This document shows, one piece after another, positions 20,501 through 31,534 of a stretch of DNA of 64,000 bases; the stretch's first letter is position 1, and each line of letters opens with the position of its first letter. Location: NCBI GenBank assembly GCA_958296295.1, contig OY282460.1, positions 2,480,001 to 2,544,000 on the forward strand. The letters are read 5' to 3'. The DNA is from an uncultured Pseudomonadales bacterium (GTDB lineage Bacteria > Pseudomonadota > Gammaproteobacteria > Pseudomonadales > Azotimanducaceae). A program made the position numbers and the translations under genes. Under the pieces are notes generated by a model. It made no database searches, was not told the origin of the DNA, and saw only the letters and a list, made by a program, of their open reading frames with translations.

Positions 20501-21132
20501 GTGTAGCCGGCAACAAGCGCCAATCCACAAACGGCACCGACCGCGCGGCTACCACTCGCGACCGTGAACAGCATCGTCGCGCCGCCGAACAAGGCGAGCG
20601 CCGCCGGAATGTCCAGCAGCAGGAACGCCAGGAGGCTCCCCGCCGGCATGGTGCCACCCCAAGGCGTCGCCAACGCCGCCCCCAACGCGCCGACGCACTG
20701 CGCCAAGGCAAGCGCGGCGGCCAAGGGCCACCAACAGGCAACGACGTGGGCGAGGAGATGACCGGTCTGGAGGGCCGCCGTGGAGAAAGGCCGCGAATGC
20801 AAAGCGGCGAAAATCGGGCTGTCGCGTCGGCTTCCCGCGGCGGCCAACGACACCACGGCGCCAAGTGCAAGGCACACGATCGGTGCGCCATACCAGCCAA
20901 GCATATTCGACGGTGCCATGGGGACCACGAATGGGAGCCAGCCCGAGCTAACGCCATGCCAGTAGGAGCACGCCAGCAGAGCCCCGCCGACACCGACAAT
21001 GGCGACCACCGCGTAGACGCGCGCGGCGGCGCTACGCCGCGCGGTGCGCAGCTCCGCGCAAAGGACGGCCCAGATGGCGCGGCACTCGGCCGCGGGTCGA
21101 GAACGCCGCCGGGCAGTCGGTTGCCCGTTCAC
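17554..21132 (-). CDS. ABC-2-type permease fused to M1-aminopeptidase-like region, degenerate
   Basis: A 1,192-residue protein. Residues about 35-310 contain at least six hydrophobic helices in the style of ABC-2 permeases. The rest is a large extracytoplasmic region with the layout of membrane-bound M1-like peptidases (beta-rich N-domain, then helical domain). I find no HEXXH zinc motif, so protease activity is doubtful. No ABC ATPase gene is adjacent, although such proteins normally sit beside one. It converges with the MoxR operon. A small secreted-peptide ORF lies 89 bases upstream. The gene is bracketed by repeat copies at 17288 and 21973, which suggests it arrived or was trapped through element-mediated rearrangement. 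Confidence 0.6.
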   Translation of the reverse strand: MNGQPTARRRSRPAAECRAIWAVLCAELRTARRSAAARVYAVVAIVGVGGALLACSYWHGVSSGWLPFVVPMAPSNMLGWYGAPIVCLALGAVVSLAAAGSRRDSPIFAALHSRPFSTAALQTGHLLAHVVACWWPLAAALALAQCVGALGAALATPWGGTMPAGSLLAFLLLDIPAALALFGGATMLFTVASGSRAVGAVCGLALVAGYTWALFNVPSYLLPAVGLASNFGEFASDMVANITAETFLHRGAMVATAAGLVALGVRLHWRPADGRRALAFGAAFCAAGLTVPLIIGLLAADRLALRETWRSAHVEALKSPGDFSIDRVQGLVRIAPGHGIEIDVTLRLAVAADHSGALLFSFNPGMTVRELRLDGQVAAYTHEHGLLAVSYSAEGAVQASLRLRATGAPDADFAYLDSPLEWRKLPGRHPLLRLGRDATIDGQRLVALMPAARWLPAVGANVGQRRWDPFELDLLVEAPRGWLVAGPGRRRTAGDRVRFAPVASVADVGLVAGVFAQRAIDIAGVHVELLAAPGHLDNVGDLAVAGPLAARLGELFDRLTGLGLAYPYAGLTLVEVPMRLRTYGDGWRMTSVALPAIYLLREAHLTTPRFGRGLASEATPKEHALAVEHYFTAYTRASGNNPVVGLARQAFAQQTAADGPSALALGFVLNDLAAQLLGPNLVADRFSALETDAAVAQHRQELSRLIGATWGGRSVFGGELGGVLAAGITWPVWGPQRHPFEAEREADAAWHAARVALTALDACATAAMHRRVRGGDAPPPTQLASNSPCTPVAEARRLVAALHLKGGQANAALLDTLGPARSAALLADIRRRHAGSGYQVHDVANADPGGDVGELLELMLAGAGLPGFVASPAAVSRLADSGSTPRYQTRVRVLNDQPVDGMLRLAVGGRQAADAGVARGAGLFGFERSLPVRIAGNTAVEMGLVTAFPPERISLWPYLSLNRTDLPVALPIWADDIVHIPPLVGARPSDWRPASVAGIIVDDLDPGFSIALAAEAALGEHQGSPWLPHYPPDNARAQWSRQHWESAWGKYRRTVARTLPGDGRHAAVFRARLSVPGRWRLQYHWPTWRKVTAPKIGGPAAAMQALSLRRYFDKQGTYDMRVATAAHTTAVDFDGAAAVAGWNTLGDFDLDAGEVRLIVSDETPGDSVVADAIRWLRVDAPEASAAHLPDER

Positions 21133-21221
21133 GTCACGAGTGCCGAGGGCGGCCCCGCCTATCGCCCGCGACGAAGCCGTGTCCGCTCGCGTCGGGCATT
21201 AGCCACTGGTGCCGCATACAT

Positions 21222-21440
21222 TCACACAGAAAGGGCTTCAAACAAAGCGGTACGACTGCGCGTAGGACGTTGGGAGGCCGAGGAATCCCCCAGCAGGCTG
21301 CCTCCGCAACCGTTGTTGGTCCTATAGTTGCCGCCAGCGATACCTACTGACGAGCCGTTGGAAACCGCGCTACTGGACGATGCCGCTCCGGAGACCAAGG
21401 TGGCCAGCGCAACAACGACTCGAACGTGAATGCCTTTCAT
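21222..21440 (-). CDS. Small secreted peptide, hypothetical
   Basis: A 72-codon frame begins MKGIHVRVVVALATLVSGA, a credible signal peptide, followed by a Ser/Gly/Asn-rich mature part with one Cys. Upstream on the minus strand is GGCGG at a reasonable distance. It lies just upstream of the ABC-2/M1-like gene on the same strand. No family is recognised. It could be spurious, since it lies next to insertion-element debris. Confidence 0.35.
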   Translation of the reverse strand: MKGIHVRVVVALATLVSGAASSSSAVSNGSSVGIAGGNYRTNNGCGGSLLGDSSASQRPTRSRTALFEALSV

Positions 21441-21552
21441 CGTTTCCGCCGACTTGGAGATTGCCTACCTCAGGCAAGTAGACCATAAGCAGAGCCGGTC
21501 GGGCAGTCAAAGTGAACCGGTTGAACCGGTTCACTACATATGGGCACTGGGG

Positions 21553-22025
21553 CTAGGCAGCCTCCTGAGCGACAAGGTACTCGTTCGGGGCGAGGTCGGG
21601 CAGATGGCGCGGACTCGGAGAGTCCGCCGGAGCCTCCTTGACGGTTCGGCCGTCGCGGGAGAAGGTCATGTGATCGATGCACGCCGAAGCGGCGCGTTGG
21701 ACGAGTTGGCCGGAGCGTTCGGGCCTTGGCCGTACTTCCAGCGTTGCGCCCAGCCGTTGAAATTGCGGCGGCGATTCAGCTTGAGCCGTCCCTGGGGCGC
21801 TGGCGCGGGGCACGGCGCGGATGACGATGGCGCGGGAGAGAATGCGCCCGACGGTGGACACGCTCAGGCGAAGGCCTTTGCGTTCGAGCATGCGCTTTGA
21901 TGGGCGCCTTGCCCATGAACGGGCGCTTGCGGCGCAGAGCCAGGACCGCCCTCACCTCGCTGTTCCGGGTGCCGGCGGTGGTAGCACCGCAGCGATTCGC
22001 GGTTTCACACCGCACCAACAGCCGC
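21553..22025 (-). pseudogene. Decayed IS481-like transposase
   Basis: Two minus-strand frames together give a broken integrase-core transposase. Near 21900-21960 the frame reads SEVRAVLALRRKRPFMGKAP. A one-base insertion at about 21892 then shifts into LERKGLRLSVSTVGRILSRA, which is the expected continuation (helix-turn-helix of IS481/IS3-type proteins). Further on, an IDHMTFSRDGRTVKE segment resembles the first catalytic-Asp strand. It is followed almost directly by PNEYLVAQEA, which resembles the normal C-terminus, so the middle of the catalytic core is deleted. The element is inactive. It sits immediately downstream of the rRNA operon terminator. Confidence 0.7.
21973..22025. repeat. 53-bp direct repeat, copy 2
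   Basis: This is the partner of 17288-17340, at the 5' edge of the decayed transposase. The two copies flank the 3.6-kb ABC-2/M1-like gene as direct repeats about 4.7 kb apart. Confidence 0.75.
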
Positions 22026-22049
22026 CCAACACCGCTCCATGCACCGGGC

Positions 22050-22080
22050 AAAAAAAACCCGGCAGCGCGATGCTGCCGGG
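22050..22080 (-). terminator. Rho-independent terminator of the rRNA operon
   Basis: Read on the minus strand, CCCGGCAGC, a five-base loop and GCTGCCGGG form a perfect 9-bp stem followed by eight T residues. It lies about 12 bases after the 5S gene, exactly where the rRNA transcript should end. Confidence 0.95.
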
Positions 22081-22091
22081 CCAATGATCAT

Positions 22092-22209
22092 GCCTGACGA
22101 CGACCTACTCTCACATGGGGAGACCCCACACTACCATCGGCGCTGAAACGTTTCACTGCTGAGTTCGGAATGGAATCAGGTGGTTCCGAATCGCTATGGT
22201 CGTCAGGCA
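22092..22209 (-). rRNA. rrf: 5S ribosomal RNA
   Basis: About 118 bases. The ends TGCCTGACGACC and GGTCGTCGTCAGGC pair as the terminal helix, and the internal CGAACTCAGCAGTGAAACG is the typical 5S core. It is the last gene of the operon, separated from the 23S 3' end by about 100 bases that hold no tRNA. Confidence 0.96.
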
Positions 22210-22313
22210 AACCGTGATTCCGTCCTCGATGAAGTCCACTTGAAGAATGCGTCTTGGCAATCACCGGCTGCCACCAACCGCGCCCGCGCGATGCGCATGG
22301 ACTCGGTTATATG

Positions 22314-25326
<3,013 letters not shown>

Positions 25327-25333
25327 ATATAAC

Positions 25334-25667
25334 CGAAGCCACGCCGCGCTTTGAGTCAAGCCCTCGCAGGCTGCTCGAAAGCCGACAGGATCGGCCACAT
25401 GGATGGAACATCGCCGGATTTTACCCGTGACCACACGCGACCCGCGTCGCTATGTGTGGCCACAACGCGACCGCCCCACGCATGGGGCATCGCGCAGACG
25501 CATTTTTCAACTTCAAGTTGGTAAGCATCCCTCGGCCAAACTCCAAAGCTCGCGGAAAACCGGGAACTTGAGAACCCAACAACAAGAGACGCTTTGGCTT
25601 CATCGAGAACGAACTAGAAAAGAACAGTCGCGCTCCAAGCCCGCGCGCGTCGCCATGAGGCGACCAG
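25334..25667 (-). other. tRNA-Ala to 23S internal transcribed spacer
   Basis: About 330 bases of transcribed spacer between tRNA-Ala and the 23S processing stem. I see no further tRNA and no supported coding frame. Confidence 0.8.
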
Positions 25668-25743
25668 TGGTGGAGCCGAGGAGGATCGAACTCCTGACCT
25701 CCTGCGTGCAAGGCAGGCGCTCTCCCAGCTGAGCTACGGCCCC
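25668..25743 (-). tRNA. tRNA-Ala (UGC)
   Basis: A 76-base cloverleaf read on the minus strand: acceptor GGGGCCG pairing with CGGCTCC, D-arm AGCTCAGCTGGGAGAGC, anticodon loop CTTGCAC (TGC), T-loop GTTCGATCC and an encoded CCA. It is the standard alanine tRNA of rRNA operon spacers. Confidence 0.97.
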
Positions 25744-25795
25744 GAGCCAGCCCGGTTGAATCCCCGGCGCAAGCCGGACATCGGGCCGCTTTGAG

Positions 25796-25872
<77 letters not shown>

Positions 25873-25990
25873 TCTGCGAACACGCGGGCGAAAGCGAAGA
25901 CAAACCATTCGTGTGAGCGCTCGAGCTTTGCTTCGAGCGTTGGATCGATCATCCGACATGCACAAGGCCGCCGGCGCGATCTTTTGGGTT

Positions 25991-27559
<1,569 letters not shown>

Positions 27560-27635
27560 AAGGTCGTTCGACCGTGCCACCCCCGGACTTGCGCCCACGG
27601 GCCACGCGGCCAAAAGTGTTGCTCAAAGCTCGGCA

Positions 27636-27678
27636 TCGAGCGCCCACACGAATGGCTTGTCTACACTGTTAGAGAACG
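27636..27678 (-). promoter_or_regulatory. rRNA leader: boxA-like antiterminator and 16S processing stem
   Basis: On the minus strand, GTTCTCTAACA (27667-27678) resembles the boxA of E. coli rrn leaders (GCTCTTTAACA) and is followed by GTGTGGGCGCTCG, also E. coli-like. Bases 27636-27662 are complementary over 27 positions, with two G-U pairs, to 25898-25924 just beyond the 16S 3' end. This forms the RNase III stem that excises pre-16S. Confidence 0.85.
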
Positions 27679-27714
27679 GCCAACAGGGCGCTTGAACCGC
27701 GCCCCTCGGCAAGG

Positions 27715-27771
27715 GCTGCGTACTATACGCTCCGCTTTCGCACTGTCAACACGCGCAAGCGGTTTTTTTTC
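27715..27771 (-). promoter_or_regulatory. rRNA operon P1-type promoter with A/T-rich upstream element
   Basis: The minus strand has TTGACA (27744-27749), a 16-base spacer and TATAGT (27722-27727), a near-consensus sigma-70 promoter with start near 27715. An A8 tract at 27764-27771, and further A/T-rich DNA up to about 27830, could act as an UP element. It lies about 155 bases before the 16S 5' end. Confidence 0.9.
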
Positions 27772-27860
27772 CAAAAGGTGGATCGCGGACAGAAAATAGT
27801 ATAAATATCAATGAGATATTGACACTTCGCCCATCCACTGTCCGGGCCCGAAACGGGCTA

Positions 27861-29129
27861 TCAGGCCTCCAGAACCAACAAGTGCCAGTGCCGGCGTCCC
27901 CGCCGAACGACATGGCAGCGGCCGTGCAGGGCGTCGGCCTTGTCCAAACGGCGCGCCGGGTCCGTCTCGGCAACGCCGTTCAGCTGGATGCCGCCGCCTT
28001 GCACCAACCGCCTTGCCGCGCTGTTCGAATTGGCAAGGCCGGCCCGCGTCAACGCGGTGAGCAAGCCCTCTCCCGGCGCGATGGCCGTGACCGCCATGCC
28101 ATCCTGCTCCAAGACCGCCAGCTCGCCCGGCGCCAACCCCCGAACGTCGCCGTCGAACAACGCGGCGGTGATGCGCTCGGCCGCTTTCAACCCGCCCTCG
28201 CCATGCACCAGGCGCGTCGCCTCCCGCGCCAAGAGGCGCTGGGCCTCGCGCCGTTCCGGACGGGCCCGCGCCAGCGCCTCGGCTTGGGCGATGTCCTCCA
28301 TGTCCAACAGTGTGAAGTAGCGCAGGAACGCCCCCACATCGGCGTCCGCGACGTTCATCCAGAATTGAAAGAAGGCGTAGGGCGATGTGCTTGCGGCATC
28401 CAGCCAGACCGCGCCGGCCGCGGTCTTGCCGAACTTCACGCCGTCCTGCCGCGTCACCAGGGGCGCCGTGAGCGCGTACACGGCCCGGCGCGTCACCCGC
28501 CGCACCAAATCCACGCCGCTGACGATGTTGCCCCATTGGTCGCTGCCGCCAAGCTGCACCGTGCAGTCGTAGCGCCGCGCCAGTTCCAGGAAGTCGTAGG
28601 CTTGCAGCAGCATGTAGCTGAACTCCGTGTAGGAAATGCCGGCGCCATCGCGTTCGAGTCTGGAACGCACAGAATCCCGCCCGATCATGGCCGCCACAGA
28701 GAAGTGCTTGCCCACGCCCCGCAGAAAGTCGATGGCGCTAAGCGGTTGGGTCCAATCCAGATTGTTGACCACCCGGGCCGCGCAAGCTCCCTCCAAATCG
28801 AGGAAACCGCTCACTTGACGGCGGATGGCCTCCACCCACTCCTCCACCATCGCCGCATCCCGCAACGTCCGCTCGTCGCCGCGCCCGGACGGGTCGCCGA
28901 TGAGGCCGGTGGCGCCGCCAACGACGACGATGGGCCGATGGCCGCGAAGTTGCGCCCGCCGCAGCATGAGCAGCGGCACCAGATTGCCGGCCTGCAAACT
29001 CGGCGCGGTTGGGTCGAAGCCGGCGTAGAGCACCCGCTTGCCGGCCTCTAGGTGATCGTCCAACGCGGCATGGTCGGACACCTGCGCGAGCAGGCCCCGT
29101 TGCGCGAAGGCGTTGAGCAGAGACGGCAT
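27861..29129 (-). CDS. tyrS: Tyrosyl-tRNA synthetase
   Basis: A 422-residue class-I synthetase that charges tRNA-Tyr. Visible are the YAGFDPTA segment, tyrosine pocket residues in QAYDF and GGSDQWGN, the KMSKS-equivalent K232-F-G-K-T, and a C-terminal S4 RNA-binding domain (SNSAARRLVQGGGIQLNG). Length and domain order are those of bacterial TyrRS. One oddity: the HIGH-type motif, usually S-L-H-x-G-N/H, reads S-L-Q45-A-G-N, so the first histidine is glutamine. The gene lies between the rRNA promoter and bamE and is transcribed in the same direction as the rRNA operon. Confidence 0.95.
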   Translation of the reverse strand: MPSLLNAFAQRGLLAQVSDHAALDDHLEAGKRVLYAGFDPTAPSLQAGNLVPLLMLRRAQLRGHRPIVVVGGATGLIGDPSGRGDERTLRDAAMVEEWVEAIRRQVSGFLDLEGACAARVVNNLDWTQPLSAIDFLRGVGKHFSVAAMIGRDSVRSRLERDGAGISYTEFSYMLLQAYDFLELARRYDCTVQLGGSDQWGNIVSGVDLVRRVTRRAVYALTAPLVTRQDGVKFGKTAAGAVWLDAASTSPYAFFQFWMNVADADVGAFLRYFTLLDMEDIAQAEALARARPERREAQRLLAREATRLVHGEGGLKAAERITAALFDGDVRGLAPGELAVLEQDGMAVTAIAPGEGLLTALTRAGLANSNSAARRLVQGGGIQLNGVAETDPARRLDKADALHGRCHVVRRGRRHWHLLVLEA

Positions 29130-29194
29130 TGGAAAAAGACCTGGCGGTTTCCCGCGATCTTAGCGAATCCGCCGTCGGCTTCGGGCGCACGGCG

Positions 29195-29635
29195 CTAGCC
29201 GTCCGGTGCGTCCGCCGCTCCCGTCTCGATTTCCTCTTCCAGGTTGGGCTTGAAATCGCCCTTCAGATCGGACAACGCGCCATCGGTGAACACCAGCGAC
29301 AGCTTGCGCTGTTCGTCCATGCGCCCGGGCAAGCGGAACGTGTGGACGTAGTCCCACTGATCCTGGTCGAAGGGATTGCGAACCACCGGCTCGCCCAAGA
29401 TGTAGGCCACTTGCTCGCGGGTCATCCCCGGCTTTAGCCGATCCACCATCTCCTGGGTGATGACGTTCCCCTGCTGCACCGCCACCCGGTAGAGGTTGCA
29501 GGAAGGCAACACGCCGCCCACTAGCGCTAGACCAGCGCCCAAGAGCGAAGCGCGCAGCAGCCAATGGCAACCGCCGGAGGGACGCGGTGGACCGCCCCCA
29601 ACGTGCGGCGCGACGCCGCGAACGTTCCGAATCAC
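29195..29635 (-). CDS. bamE: BamE/SmpA outer-membrane assembly lipoprotein
   Basis: A 146-residue lipoprotein. After a hydrophobic stretch the lipobox L-P-S-C46 leads into NLYRVAVQQGNVITQEMVDRLKPGMTREQV, then GEPVVRNPFDQDQWDYVHTFR, which is the BamE core of the BAM beta-barrel complex. The N-terminal extension before the hydrophobic segment is unusually long (about 24 residues). No internal ATG exists, so a GTG, TTG or CTG start further in is possible. BamE genes usually follow recN directly; here recN is about 8 kb away and a 38-bp recN-like fragment lies just upstream. Confidence 0.93.
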   Translation of the reverse strand: MIRNVRGVAPHVGGGPPRPSGGCHWLLRASLLGAGLALVGGVLPSCNLYRVAVQQGNVITQEMVDRLKPGMTREQVAYILGEPVVRNPFDQDQWDYVHTFRLPGRMDEQRKLSLVFTDGALSDLKGDFKPNLEEEIETGAADAPDG

Positions 29636-29713
29636 GAGTTTCGCTTCACCTGGACATGGTTCGCCGGATCTTACCCGAACGCCACGCCTTGAAATTGGCG
29701 GCGCGCGGTGGCA

Positions 29714-29751
29714 CGCGCGTTACGACGACGACCTGCGTGGTCGCCGCGAAC
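29714..29751 (-). repeat. 38-bp recN-like fragment (recombination scar)
   Basis: It matches 37804-37841 within recN at 35 of 38 positions, in the same orientation. Read on the minus strand it would encode FAATTQVVVVTR, against LAATTQVIVVTH in RecN (the segment after Walker B). The surrounding 29636-29977 gap otherwise holds nothing I can assign, only the flank of the downstream transposase gene. Confidence 0.65.
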
Positions 29752-29977
29752 AGAACTTGCCGTATTGTACGGCGTCGTGTGGCCAGTGGCGCCGCCTAGC
29801 GCCGCAACTCAGGTTCTCCCGCTAACGGCACGGCCTGTTCGCGAGTCGGCTTGCGGCGTCGGCTTGTGAAGAAAAGGGCAAGACCCGTCCTCCATGCCTA
29901 GTGTGGATGCGGAGGCGGCGATGTCGGTTCCCTGAAGAGGCAAGGCGGTCCGAGCGCGACCCGGCCCGGCGTCCGGG

Positions 29978-31339
29978 TCAGGACGTGTCGAGCGGCACCG
30001 GCACGGGCGCCTCGTGGCCGAAGGCCAAGGCCCGGTAGAACGTGTCCCAGTCGGGCAGGAGAAAAGTCGTGAACAGCGAGCGGAAGTCCTCCCAGAAGTA
30101 TGTCGGACGCCGCTTGCGCTCCAGCGCCGCCCGGAACAGCGGGCAGCATGTCGCCTGCAACTGGTCCATGCCGAACGCCAGCATCATCAAACAGGCGAAC
30201 ACCGTCGCCAGATTCTTCTTGCCGTGGCCGAAGTTGTGCTCGAACTCGTAGCCTTGGTTCTTCAGGGTGTTGAACGTCTCGTTCTCGATCCGCCAGCGCG
30301 CCCGCCCGGCACGCATCAGCTCCATCGCGTTCCATCGGTCTATCCGCAGGTCCGTGACCCACGAGAAATGCCTCTCCTTGCCGTTCGGCCTCCTTTCCCA
30401 ATATTCGAGGAAGTTCACCTCCAGATCCGGGTGCGAGTCGTTCAGCGGCGCTCCGTTCGACCACCGGAAACGGTGCTCCACGCCGTCCGCGTCCACCGTC
30501 TCCCAGCGCTCCACGCCCGGCTTCGCCCCCGGCGCCCGCGGCGCCGACTCCAACTCGTCGACCCACGCGAACAGCGCCTTGTGGTCGCCCGGCTTCGCGC
30601 CCAGCACGAAGCCCATGTCCAGCTCCTTCAGCAGCCGGACGTGCGGCCCGTTCGACGCCAGGCCGTCCTCCACCACCACCAGCGGCAGGTGCGGATGCTC
30701 CCGGCGCAGCGCCGTCAGCAGACGCTTCGACGCGTTCCGCTCGCAGTCGTTCTTCCTCGCGCCGTCCGTCTTCAGGATCGGCTCCGGCGGAACCACCGGC
30801 AGAACCTGCCGATGCTCCGGATGGACCAGCACCGCGCACAGCGACTGGTGGTGGTACTCCAAGCTCCCGTCCCGCCGCCTCTTCACGCAGCAGTTGCCGC
30901 AATGCACCGTCGGCGACGAGAAGTGCCCCGTGCCGTCCACCGACAGCAGGTGCCGTCCGCCCAGCCACTCGTAAACCCGCAGAACCCCGCCGCGCTGCGC
31001 CAGCGCGAACAGACGCTTGAACGGACGACGCAGCTCATCCGGTTCCAGCACGTCCAGACGCTCCCGCATCCGGCTGTCCGACGGCGCCCGACCGATCCCG
31101 AACAGGCCGCGCAGGTTCTCCTCCCGCGCCGACGGCTCGCCAAGCCCGCGAGCATCCCGGTCGAACCGCAGCAGCGACGGATACTTCAGCGCGAAGATCG
31201 CCAGACCCGACATCAGGCAGTCCGACAGACTCAACCCGCGGCTCGACACCCCGTCCCCGATCCGCCCGAAGCAGCGGCGCATCTCCGCCACCATCCCCGG
31301 CATCGACAGATCCTTCCGAAACCTCGCCTCGCGTCCCAT
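29978..31339 (-). mobile_element. IS4-family-like DDE transposase, intact
   Basis: A full-length 453-residue transposase. The DDE residues fit D135 (LLSVDGTG), D225 (VVVEDGLASN) and E354 within RWRIENETFNTLKNQGY, where R350-x3-E354-x5-K360 resembles the IS4 YREK signature. A cysteine cluster HCGNCC lies near 147. The frame is intact, so it may be active. I looked for terminal inverted repeats outside 29978 and 31339 and found none convincing. It lies between the bamE upstream region and the TonB receptor promoter, at one edge of the segment that separates recN from bamE. Confidence 0.88.
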
Positions 31340-31474
31340 CCTTGGACTCCTTGCCCGAAATCGAGTCGATTATCCCCCAACGCCTCCAAAAGTCTGCGAG
31401 AAACTATTTTCCAGCGCGCCGCCAGCCCTTGTGCCACGCGGGCTCAGGAATTAGCGGGAATCGCTGGCCGCAAC

Positions 31475-31503
31475 TTGACAGGCACTCGCCGCCGCCTTTT
31501 ACT
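31475..31503 (+). promoter_or_regulatory. Sigma-70-like promoter for the TonB receptor
   Basis: TTGACA at 31475-31480, a 17-base spacer and TTTACT at 31498-31503, about 30 bases before the receptor start. This is the best promoter candidate in the 195-base gap after the transposase gene. Confidence 0.6.
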
Positions 31504-31534
31504 TGTGCGTCAGTTTGCGAGCGGGGAGGCACGC

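Noticed and set aside
30014..31534. Upstream extension of the TonB receptor frame
   Set aside because: Runs antisense through the intact transposase; the receptor has its own ribosome site, signal peptide and promoter at 31475-31535.
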